In this document: piece by piece, positions 1 to 9,700 of the stretch
Numbering within the stretch: the first letter of the stretch is position 1
How the letters are laid out: each line of letters begins with the position of its first letter
Assembly (NCBI GenBank): GCA_964035795.1
Contig: OZ038323.1
Coordinates: 7,008,018-7,072,017, forward strand
Direction of reading: 5' to 3'
Origin: Pterobdella sp. o SKG-2022
Taxonomy: Eukaryota; Annelida; Clitellata; Hirudinida; Piscicolidae
Length of the DNA: 64,000 nt
The notes under the pieces: model-generated
Told to the model about the DNA's origin: nothing
What the model saw: only the letters and a program-made list of their open reading frames with translations
The model's database searches: none
Position numbers and translations under genes: made by a program

Positions 1-1398
1 TACTTGCAACATATTAAAGTATAAATTAATATATAATAAAACATCAAACTTCCAAACACTCTGCATAAATAAAATCACAAAAATGAAGGTTTTGAATTTC
101 CTTAAAATCTTTAAAAACTTGAAATTCACTCAAAAACTCTAAAAATGTATATCAAATGGCAGCAAGCATTTCGAAAAAGTTGGAGTTAATTGAGGTAAAT
201 GGATGGATGCCACACTTCTCCCCTTTGTATTGTAAAGAAAAATCCCAATTACATCTGCGTTTTTAGTTTGATTTTTTGGTTTTTATGTTTGAATTTTGAA
301 GAGGTTTGTTTGGTATGGGAGCAGAAGAAGAGGTGAAGCAAATGATGAGATAAAGAAAAATTAAAAATAAAATGGGAAAGAGGAAGATGACTATGATAAA
401 GATGGACTAGATGGACATCAAAAAATTATAAAAAGCAATGAAAAAATAGCAAAAATCTCTAATGAAAATGGAAAACAAGAAAAAGATGATGAAGCAAAAA
501 AACTTTTCGTTTGAAAAAATTGAAAAATATTTTAAAATACAAACGAAGATGAGTAGAAAAAATTGAAAAAATGGAAAGCACGAAAAAAATAATAAAAAAA
601 AAGAAGAGGAGGAAGAAGACGAAGGGAAGCATGGTGATCCGAAGGAAGATTAATTGTGTGGAGTAAGTGGAGTTACTTTTGAGTTTTCGGATGTGTTTAC
701 ACACACATAATCACAAGCTCACATGCAGACGATAAATTAAAGCCAGACATTATTGCTAACTTCCATTTCATCACAAGACAATAAAACAAGCAATGTTTTT
801 TTCTCAAATACATAAAGCACCACACATACCAATACAAGCACGCTCAAAAGCACGCATAAACATGAATACAAGCAAAACCATTCGAACAAACAAAAACTCA
901 ACACTCGTGCAATTGAGTTCAAAGTAACTAGACAATCAAACATTCACTATCATATAACACAAAACGTGCCAACCATAATGTCACAATAGCAAACACAACT
1001 CACCAGCCTACCTTTTTGAAGGGTAAACAAACAAACAAATAACGAATAATAAACATACAAAGACGATCAAAACAGCACAAAAAAATTATCGAAAATACAC
1101 ACTAAGCTCTTTTAGCAAATCTAAGCAAAAAATTGAAAAAATTTCATAACCGTTTTGACATTTACAAGCACAAAAACAAAACAAAATGAAACTTGGAGAT
1201 GTGAGAAATAACTTGGATGAAAAATACGAAAAAATATGTATATAACAAGACCCAAAGAAGCAACGACGCAGAGAAAGACAAAAAAAAGACTGGCAAGCAT
1301 ACAAAGGAAAGAAGAGACACACACAAATCTATCTAGACTGCAATTACTTAAAAGGCGACTAATAGCATTAGAGTAAGGCGGAAGTTATAGGCGCAAAG
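1..1398. other. AT-rich and A-rich non-coding stretch
   Basis: No supported gene. The segment from about 300 to 640 is purine-rich on the plus strand (runs of A, GA and GAA), and 740-1320 is A/CA-rich. Open frames on the minus strand here give only Phe/Leu/Cys-rich peptides from the T-rich strand and have no recognisable motif. Confidence 0.6.
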
Positions 1399-1412
1399 GT
1401 CGCCATGGAAAC
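1399..1412 (+). promoter_or_regulatory. X-box-like RFX site
   Basis: GTCGCCATGGAAAC fits the X-box pattern RYYNYY-N2-RRNRAC with no mismatch. It sits in a short less AT-rich patch (about 1340-1420). Function is inferred from the motif alone; there is no clear gene start beside it. Confidence 0.35.
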
Positions 1413-1466
1413 AGGGTTGGGCTTTTTAATCATCTTTTAAATCATTAATGTTCTTTTTGATTTTTT

Positions 1467-1573
1467 AATTCAATTTTCTTTTATGTCTTGGGTTTTTCGT
1501 TTTTAATTTTTTTCGTTTGGCAGCGTCATCAATCTGGCGTTGTTCATCTGGTGACATCTGTGTGTTGCCACTG
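1467..1573 (-). CDS. orphan 3'-terminal exon of an unknown gene
   Basis: On the minus strand a splice-acceptor-like AAACAG precedes an open frame that reads NTQMSPDEQRQIDDAAK and then a strongly basic tail (KRKKLKTKNPRHKRK) before TAA. It looks like the last exon of a gene ending in a nuclear-localisation-like basic segment. I found no upstream exon with matching phase in the repeat-rich 1.6-5 kb, so the remaining exons are either not recognised or this is a relic. The family is not recognised. The codon usage is not repeat-like, and the acidic-helical part (PDEQRQIDDAAK) is unlike the simple-repeat peptides around it. Confidence 0.35.
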
Positions 1574-1984
1574 TTTTTTTAAATCTTTTTTGATTAAAGT
1601 TTTTACTTTTGCAGAATTTTTTTAATGGAAATACTTTATTCGAAAGATGGCTTTTGGATTCATTTTTTTAAGTATCTGTTTTAAAATTTTATGCTTTATT
1701 ACTTGTATTAGACTAATTTTTATTGCGTTTCAATGTTTTTCTTACAATTTCAATGATCTAACTTCAAACACCCGAAACCACTGTAATCGGCTTTTTCTTC
1801 ATTGGGATTTGTAAAGCTTTAAAGATAATAATTAATAAACCTCCGTTAGGTCTCTTAAAAAAATATTATCAATTTCACCAGTTACACACAATTGTTTCAT
1901 TACAAAACCCACAATATCTTCTTCAGCTTCTTTAAAAATAAAAACACGTTCAAATAAAGGTCAAGTGATAGTACCACACAAACT

Positions 1985-2165
1985 ATATGCCAGCCCGTAT
2001 AGCTCAGTGGTAGAGCATTAGATTAATTATCTAAACCTACCGGGTTTGAACCCGTGTGGGCGACAATTAGCTCTTGTTCCACAGTGTGTTTTCGCTACCT
2101 TAAATTTGTAGCAAGCGCTTTGGTCTATAAGAAAAGGCGCTTTATAAATACCGCATTAAATTACA
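1985..2165 (+). repeat. tRNA-derived SINE
   Basis: Starts with a tRNA-like head (about 1992-2064): A-box TAGCTCAGTGGTAG, a perfect 5-bp anticodon stem TTAGA/TCTAA around TTAATTA, and a B-box-like GGTTTGAACCC. The T loop is one base short of a normal tRNA. The head is followed by a non-tRNA body and a tail region GGCGCTTTATAAATACC. A body and tail after the tRNA-like part argue for a SINE rather than a tRNA gene. A related head lies at 4805-4883 (minus) and a related tail at about 33926-33950. Confidence 0.6.
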
Positions 2166-2639
2166 TATATGGGAATAAAAGTTCTTAGTCTTCTTTTAAG
2201 TTATGCTAAATTGTTAATCTCAAGAATTCATCAAAATTATAATAATAAGAATAATCAAATAGAACCAAATTCAACTGTAGTAACATAGTCTCTTCAATAC
2301 AAAGCCCGCATTATTGCTTGTTGCCAAGCCAAACTTCCAACCCATACGAGTCACAAAATCCTAAAAGGTGATTCAATTTTGTTTTAAAAAATTTTTTAAA
2401 TTTATAATTTGAATCAAGATGAATATAATCATTATTGAAAACATCTTAATGACGTAGTATTGTCTGAAACTTTAGTTTGAAAACAAGTAAGTGAACTCAC
2501 TAAATTTTTCTTTAAAGAATCTTGTATTATCAAGGGACCACAAGCTCTATGAATGAAGTTAAATGTGTTTGTTTCTCATAATTATGAACGATTTGAGAAG
2601 TCGTAGTTTTGAGGTGTCTGAATTACTTCAAACTTATAC

Positions 2640-3062
2640 ATAATTATTATTATTAATCCAATTAGATTATACTGCTGTACATGTCCCAGTAACTGGGGTT
2701 GACAGCAGTCGGCCCAGGTTATTGATACTATAAAAGAGTAATTCATAAAAAAAGACCATTTTAATTGAGACAAAGCTTTATAGACTGCCAGTCCGAGCTA
2801 ACGTCCAACTTGAAATATTCGAATTCAAGATCCGCCGTTTCCACACTTGAGCAGTTTGCCTTGCCGTTGTCAAAAAAAGAAAGATCATCTGCCAAGCCAA
2901 ATGACAACGATACCAGAATATCAGTTTGTTGATACCTTCTGCCAGAGTCTATTGTTATCCAGGTTATAGCAGAAGAGCAGTCTCAATTTAAAGACGCTAT
3001 TTTCGGTGCAGTTTAACGTCATGTCCAAGATAACTTTGGTGCCGTTCAATGTGCCGCACAAG
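2640..3062 (-). repeat. dispersed SINE-like repeat, copy A
   Basis: About 400 bp that recur at about 20145-20563, with shorter pieces at 4540-4640 and 53905-54075. Shared blocks include TTGCCTTGCCGTTGTCAA, GTTATCCAGGTTATA and TTTAACGTCATG. In the minus orientation the end has AGCAGTATAATCTAATTGG followed by an AAT-rich tail, which gives the likely direction of transcription. No coding frame spans it. Confidence 0.7.
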
Positions 3063-3200
3063 ACGTGAAATGCAATTAAAATTTCTCAATTTCATGCAAT
3101 GGGTTTTGAAAAAGATTGTTTAAAAATGTTTGGTTAAGACATCAACAATTATGTGAATTCATAGAAAACTTCACATCATTCTAAAATATATGTTCCTTTT

Positions 3201-3271
3201 CAGAGACATCTTATGTATGTTTTGTATAGTAATTAAACTTCAAAAACATCAATTGAGGATTCATACATTTT
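3201..3271 (+). repeat. dispersed repeat fragment
   Basis: The block beginning AGAGACATCTTATGTATG and ending ATTGAGGATTCATACATT recurs almost unchanged at about 59370-59440. It is a short copy of an unclassified interspersed element; no coding potential is seen. Confidence 0.6.
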
Positions 3272-3399
3272 TTTAAAAAAAAAAGCTAAAAGCTAAAATT
3301 TTCGCTAAATATACTATAATAAAAAGTTAGCATGGAGTGACTATTGTTTATGGGATTAAATAGTGATGAGTTGAAAGATAATTTAGAGTGCTATGCAAT

Positions 3400-3790
3400 A
3401 ACTTTTTTTTCTTTAACCCGTACCTGATTTATTTGTCATAAGAATTCATACACTAACTAAAAACAAAAAAAAATAACAACATAAACTTCAAAATAAAACT
3501 ACACTTAAGAGAAAGAGGAAGGAGAGCGGAAGCAGGAAAGAATGCTAGTAGCATTGCCGCGGACAATTGCCAGAGAGAGCTTCTGGCGCAACCAGACTGC
3601 TTCCAAAGGGTTTCCAGTCGCCTCGAAAAGTTTTCTACCTATCTTTTCAACAAAGTTGCCGGTTGAGGGGCTGCAGCAGCCGTTGTTTCGAATGCAACGG
3701 GTTGAAAATGGAAGTTGCCCACCAAGCCCTGATATTTGCGGCTTTTCAATATTTCCGCAAATTTTGCAATAGAACAACTATGTAAGAAAC
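3400..3790 (-). mobile_element. 5'-truncated retroelement 3' end
   Basis: A GC-richer island (about 3530-3780) holds a 90-codon minus-strand open frame that includes CKICGNIEKPQ, NFVEKIGRKLFEATG and LRQKLSLAIVRGNATS, which reads like the C-terminal end of a retroelement protein. It is followed by an A/T-rich 3' region (3505 down to about 3400). That 3' region alone recurs at about 29230-29330, the pattern left by 5'-truncated LINE insertions. The clade could not be assigned. Confidence 0.45.
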
Positions 3791-3882
3791 ATTCATTATA
3801 AGTATTATCTATAAATTAAGTTCAAAACAATTCTAATGTATAAGGATTCCTAATTATGTCTATTATAGGTTTTCAAAAATGT

Positions 3883-4035
3883 AAATCATAAACACACGAA
3901 TATTTGAATTTTTTATTTTGACGAAGCTTTCCGATATATTCTATATCATCATCAGGTAACTAATTCAAGATGATATAAAATATATGGTAAAGCTTCGTCA
4001 AAAATAAAAATTCAAGTATTCGTGTTTTTATGATT
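3883..4035. mobile_element. palindromic MITE-like element
   Basis: Two arms of about 67 bases (3883-3950 and 3969-4035) are inverted copies of each other with only a few mismatches, around an 18-base centre. Both arms contain GACGAAGCTTT and ATATCATC. No coding capacity. This is the form of a foldback or MITE-type non-autonomous element; an inverted pair of fragments of a longer element is the alternative. Confidence 0.6.
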
Positions 4036-4456
4036 CGTTATACATAATTATTCTTAAATTAGGCTTTTGACAAAATCTTTTTTTAAAAAAAAAAGCGCCA
4101 AAAAAATTTCAATGTCAGTCATATAAAATACCAATAAAAATAAGGATAATATTTTGATAATTATATTCAAGGCTTTTCCTACTATTGAGAGTCCTCATAC
4201 TACTGTGTGAGATAAAATTAGAGAATCACCACCTAATTACTTTTTATATAGAGCGAGTTCCTGCTTTTATAGTCGTTTTTGTTAGGATTGTACCACGTTG
4301 AAAAATTCTTTCAAAATCATTCTTATATCTGTTTTATTCTTTTGCCCGTTTGCTCATGGGTTTGGGAAGATCAGGAATGGTCGGTGTTCTTTTAAATTAT
4401 TTCATAAAAAACTATTAGATATTGTTCTTGTGTAGAAAATTTTATCATTTTCGTGT
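4036..4456. other. AT-rich spacer
   Basis: AT-rich sequence between the palindromic element and the next repeat. No exon, RNA gene or recognisable repeat seen. Confidence 0.5.
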
Positions 4457-4539
4457 ATGTCAAAAATTTATTTATTAACTATTATTGTGTTGAAAAAGAT
4501 ATGGAATCCTATGGCCTGGAAAATGCGGACCCACTCAAT

Positions 4540-4645
4540 AGAGCTGAGTGGAGGAAGTGTATTAGCCGACTGCTGTATACCCCAGCTACTGGGATGCCTA
4601 AAGCAGTATAATCTATATATGAATAATAATATCATTATCCTGTTT
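4540..4645 (+). repeat. dispersed SINE-like repeat, copy B (partial)
   Basis: Contains AGCCGACTGCTGTATACCCC and AGCAGTATAATCT followed by AATAATAAT. It is the tail end of the family described at 2640-3062 and 20195-20563, in the opposite orientation, so the (AAT)n tail follows on the plus strand. Confidence 0.65.
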
Positions 4646-4744
4646 TTACTTTTTTATCTCTACGAGTTGATTACTCAACAACAGGCTTGCAAAGTTGAAA
4701 CACTGAGTTCATTTATGATTGAACAGAAAGACTGCTTATAGAAT

Positions 4745-4885
4745 ACTTATAGGGGTTTCGTTAGCTCAACAGATGTTTCACACGGCGCTACTCCTTGGGT
4801 GTATATTTGTCGGTCCACGCGGGATTGAACCCGGTTACTTTAGACAACTAGTTTAACGCTCTACCAGCTGAGCTATACGGGCCGA
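4745..4885 (-). repeat. tRNA-derived SINE, tRNA-Thr-like head
   Basis: Read on the minus strand, 4883 to about 4807 is tRNA-like: GGCCCGTATAGCTCAG with A-box, an anticodon arm whose loop CTAGTTG would read AGT (Thr), and a canonical B-box GGTTCAATCC. The acceptor stem has a mismatch, the anticodon stem is imperfect and the T loop is one base short, so a functional tRNA is unlikely. A non-tRNA body continues downstream to about 4745. The head resembles that at 1992-2064. Confidence 0.55.
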
Positions 4886-5127
4886 CAACTATAGAATAAG
4901 TTTATTTAAACCTATTAGTGTGGTTTTTGTACAATCTTTGAGATTTGATACTTATCTAGCCAAAAAAACGTATGCTTTAAATAACGAAAATACAGATTAG
5001 TCGAAAGTCGATTTAGCAAAAAACGAAATTTTTTTAACTCACTAACAGTTGAAAAAACCCCACAACACATTATAATAACATAAAACTTCAAAAAACTCAT
5101 TCAAAACATCAACTGTACTGCACCCAG

Positions 5128-6352
5128 TACTCGAGATGAGGGTGAGGGAGGGAAGTGTAATGGAGGTACGGTGTCAGACTCGCCAGAATATTTTCCACTG
5201 GGAGTACAAGAGCGCCCTTTCCGCACAATGGATCCGTATCTTGATCTACAACAAACCTCCTCTTAATGAATACTTTTCTTTCATGTCTCCTGAAATGTTG
5301 AGAGTCAATTATTCAACGAAGGCTCACGAAGGATTGTATCGGTGTCTAGACTTGGTGTCAATGGATTACATCAAACTTTTCAACGTCACCATTATTCGTT
5401 AGTCGCACCTTTTCTTGCCATGATTTTGCATCGGTTTTATTGAGGTTTAATTTAATTGCGCTTCCAATTTGAAATTTGTTAAAAATTTTAATTTCGATTT
5501 TACCTACCAGCTTTGAAGGAACTATATACAAAGCTACCAGATATTGATTTAGAAAAAGACCTTGGAAAACCACTTGTACCCATTCTGAAAACTAAAAACT
5601 TTACATCATCAAATATTAATTATGTTTTGGATGAGGAAGAGAGGGATTGGCGGTGTGTGAACCAAAACCAAGAAATAGTCCTAGAAAGATTTAAAATTAT
5701 CAATGAAGGAATAGTGCAGTTTAATTCTGATAACAGAATTATTTTGAAAGAAAAAGATAAATTGCTTTTAATAAAAGAGGTTTTTTGTGGAAAATCGTAT
5801 AAGATGTACATTGTGTGTGCCTGTCTTTTCACCATCTCCTTCACCACCACCATCATTGCCATTGTTCTCAAAGGTATCTCTACATGTTTTCTACATTGAA
5901 GGATTTTTTGGTGGTGTGATTGACTCAATTGGATAGCGTTTGAAGGATAGTTTTCTGTTTGAGTTAAGTTTGGGTGAACTTCTGAGCAGTTGGTTTCGTG
6001 TTTTTAAATTTAATAAACTATCTTCATTCATTCCTTTTCAGCCAAACTGGAAAAACTTAAAAAAGGGAGAAATCTTGAATCAATCTATGAATCAATTGAA
6101 GACCACAAAAATAACCTTTCCAACAAAGAGAAACTAAGAAATAATAGATTATCCTTCGTTTCAGATTATTTGGAGCCAAATGATTCCATAGAAAAAGTGA
6201 GCCACCAGCCATATGCGAAAGAATATATAAATGTTGATGTAGAAATTGTGGGTGAGAAAAGAAAGGAAAGCTTACAGAAAGTGTTGTTAGATGAAGAACA
6301 CCCCTACACCACACTGCAACACTCTCTGGATCCAAGACTGACAACATCTTGA
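5128..6352 (+). CDS. small Ig-like single-pass receptor with tyrosine-rich tail (5' exon missing)
   Basis: Three exons in phase: 5128-5397, 5511-5873, 6042-6352 (stop TGA). Exon one carries an Ig-type pattern: VREGSVMEVRC (B strand), FHWEY (C-strand Trp) and GLYRC (F-strand Cys). Exon two is a second, less typical extracellular segment with two Cys and the N-glycosylation sequon NFT, then one membrane segment MYIVCACLFTISFTTTII. Exon three encodes a tail of about 100 residues with YESI, YLEP, YINV and YTTL. SIYESI fits the ITIM pattern S/I/V/LxYxxI/V/L; YINV has the YxN form bound by Grb2-type SH2 domains. A signal-peptide exon must lie upstream of 5128 and was not found; ATG 5136 is probably internal. 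No named family recognised. AATAAA follows the stop at about 6375. Confidence 0.6.
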
Positions 6353-6758
6353 AACAGTTTTGCTGTTTTTTGTTAATAAACAATTTCCAAGTACTGATAA
6401 TAACGTCTTTGAACTCATTACGAACAATTAAGTTAATAAACATTTATTAGAAAGACAATTATTTTAGAAGCATTTGAGGTCTATTTATCTGTAATTTAGA
6501 ACAAAAAAAGCAGCAATTTTTAAAAAAATTACTAATGTAGCCATAGGATTTTTTATGTATTCTTATTTGAATTTATTCGTGAATATTTATTTATTTAGAT
6601 TCCTTTCATGCTTAAAATGCCGATCTCAGCATCTTGAATTTATAAAATCAAAATAAAACAATTTATTATAAAATTGACTCAATAATACTCAAATTTGAAC
6701 AAAAATCCACAAAAGAATACACAATGAAACGTTAAATTTTATTCGCTAGATGGCGGGC
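6353..6758. other. 3'-to-3' intergenic spacer
   Basis: AT-rich spacer between the convergent Ig-like gene (plus) and the RFX gene (minus). It has AATAAA-type signals near 6375 and nothing else recognisable. Confidence 0.5.
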
Positions 6759-9700
6759 TTATAACGAGGTAATGTTAACTGCAGCGTTCTCACAGTGTTT
6801 TCCATCCTGCATGGCACCTAGCTCAACTCCGTTATTGAGCAGATCTACCTCACTGTTTATGTGGTTGTTTATCTCTTTGGCGACCAGGAAATTGTTGTCT
6901 TGGTAACAGAAAGAATAGTAATTTTTGTTGTTCCACTGGAATCCACTTTTAAAAGGATCTAAAGGACTCAACTCACATTGAGGTCTGACGTCATAGGTGG
7001 TTCTGGGGAGGGATGGGATGGTTTGTATGGGGAGAGAATGGGGTCAAAGTAAAAATGGAACAAGATGTGGGATTAAAAAAAATTTTATAAAAAAACACGT
7101 TAGAAAGAAGTGAAGTGGATTTAATTGGTGAAAAAATTTAATGCTCCAAAATGAACAATAATAATAATATATAACAGGATAAATAACAATTAAAAAATTA
7201 TTAAATGAATAAAAAAACTAACGTAAATTTAAAAAATAATAATTTGAATAATAAAAATAAAAACAACCATCTACATACATGCATCTTCTAGAATATTCGC
7301 TGAATTCTGCCTCGGAAGATGACGTATCTACGTACCAAGCGGGCAAGCGAGACGCTTCCTATGTTTATTATTGTTATCATTATTTTTATTATTATTATTT
7401 CTTTTATTAATGTTTATTTTTATTAATATTATTATTATAAAAACAAGAAAACAGACAATATTGTAGTTAGGGGTGTTGTATGGAGTAACGTGGTCCAACT
7501 TCATTGGCTCCATGTAGTTCGATCTAGTCACGTGGGTGTGTTTTGATTGGATATTTTTGTATTTCCAATAATTAAATATAGATATATTGTGTTTATCGCT
7601 TCTTCCATCAGCATTATTTTTTTAATAATACCATCATCACCATTATCATCACTCTCTCTACACCCTTATCACCATCACCACCATCACCATCATCATCACC
7701 ACCATCAACATCATTATCACCATCATCAACATCACCACCATCAACATCATCACCATCATCATCACCAACGTGTAGGCGTGGCTGATGACAGGCCTCCTAG
7801 AGAGATTCGCATTCTTATACGTCTCCAAGTGGCCTTGAAACATTGTCATTGTTTTCTTCATTATTTTTATTATTTTTAAAATTTTTCTTATCATTATTCA
7901 TTATTTTCAACTTTGATTCTCTTACTTTTTTTTATCTATTTTCTATTTCAAATAACATTATATAATATTCGATCTATTTATAATTTATGCATTGAGTATA
8001 TAAATAGACCTGCATATCTAATGATTATATTTATAGAATTGTGGCTTTTTCTGTACCTTGTTCTGGGTAGAAATTTCTCGTGTCTAAAATCACTGACTGT
8101 CTTTCTTGAGCATACTCTGTTTGTTTTTGTGCTTATGTGAATTTTTTTTGCTTTTTTTTGCTTTTTTATTTTTTTATTATTGAATATATATTTAAAATTT
8201 TTGAATTTTTAAAACTTTATTACTTCATGCTTGGGGTTATACACACGTTTACACTAACTAATTTGAATCACTCACGTTTCGACATCACAACATAACACAA
8301 ACATCACACAATTGAACCCTTAATAAACACTAACACTACCACACATCCTTACACTACCAACCCAACACCACCACACCACCCCAACACCATCACACCTTGA
8401 TCCAACACCTCAAACCTGGATATGTGCGGTGTTTAAGAACATACAGAAGCTGTTGTGTTTTGTTTTCCAACTGCATATTTTCAATGAGAAACATGACATA
8501 CTCGTCGAATGTTAAGTGCAACAGGTGAAAAGAACCTGTTAGTATCAAGTTGAAGGAATGACTAAATATTTCATAACTAGAAGGAGTCTATTCATTATTA
8601 CATAATTACTTCAACAAAAATGCATTCACAGTCAACAAAACACCACAATAACACAATAACAACATTACAACAACAACATTGAAACACAACAACGACCAAC
8701 CAAACGTAGGTGAATTTAGTTGACTGAGACATCGTAACAATCTGGAAGAAAAAGTGTTCCACAAAAGAAGGAAATGACGACAAGTTGCTGTTATGTTGTA
8801 TCTGTAGGCTGTCTGTTGTGTTGTTGTTGTTTTTGGTGTTGCTGTTGGTTTTTTGCTTTTGGTAAAGGTTTTAATGACAGACAAAGGACGGACATTATTA
8901 ATAGAAATATCAAAAGCCTAAACTGATGAAAGGGTTGAGTAAGATTGTTTTTTGGAAAATTTCCTTATTTCAAACACTAATGTATTTGTTCCGCATCTCT
9001 GATTGCATTACCATAACAAATATTTATAGCACATACATAGAAAAAATCCTCGGTATATAATGCTAACTTTTTTGACGCATCTCTCAACGATGGAATAGAG
9101 CCACTGGCAGCATGTTTCAATGGAAGCCTGTTCCTTCAACAACTCTTCAAACTCCTTCTTAACTGCGATCAATAAAGATTCACCAACTTCACATACTTCA
9201 GTTTTTAACCATTGTGGATTAACGTTTTAAACTATTCATTTAACGTTTGATTTTAATTTATTGAATTTCGTGAGAGTAAATAACAACCGATCAGATGATA
9301 GTATCGTTACCAATTAATAGTCAGAAATTATTCACTACGTTTTTTCTAAACCCAAACTCTCTCAAACACCACACAACCAGCTAACCTCCCAACATCTTTT
9401 TGATTTTCACAACAACACCGTACCAACCCCCCAACACCGTACCGACTCCCCAACACCCAACTGACCCCCCATTACCCAACTGACCCCCCATTACCCAACT
9501 GACCCCCAACACCCAACTGACCCTCCAACACCCAACAGACCCCCCATATACATGACAAGATAAGCTGGTGCTGCCTCTGAGGTAGTTTGTCTGAAGGCTT
9601 GATGATGTTTGAGAAGTCTACCTGTGGGCGAGAGGAAGGAGGAAAAAGTGTTTAGTTTTTTTTCATTTGTTTGTTTCATTTTATCATTTTTTTTTGTATA

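Noticed and set aside
1992..2064. tRNA-Ile(AAT) gene
   Set aside because: The T loop is one base short and the sequence continues into a SINE body and tail, so a SINE head is more likely.
4805..4883. tRNA-Thr(AGT) gene
   Set aside because: Mismatches in the acceptor and anticodon stems and a short T loop, with a repeat body downstream.
7547..7879. His-rich frame (metal-binding-like)
   Set aside because: Translation of a CAC/CAT low-complexity tract in an RFX intron on the opposite strand; no conserved flanks.
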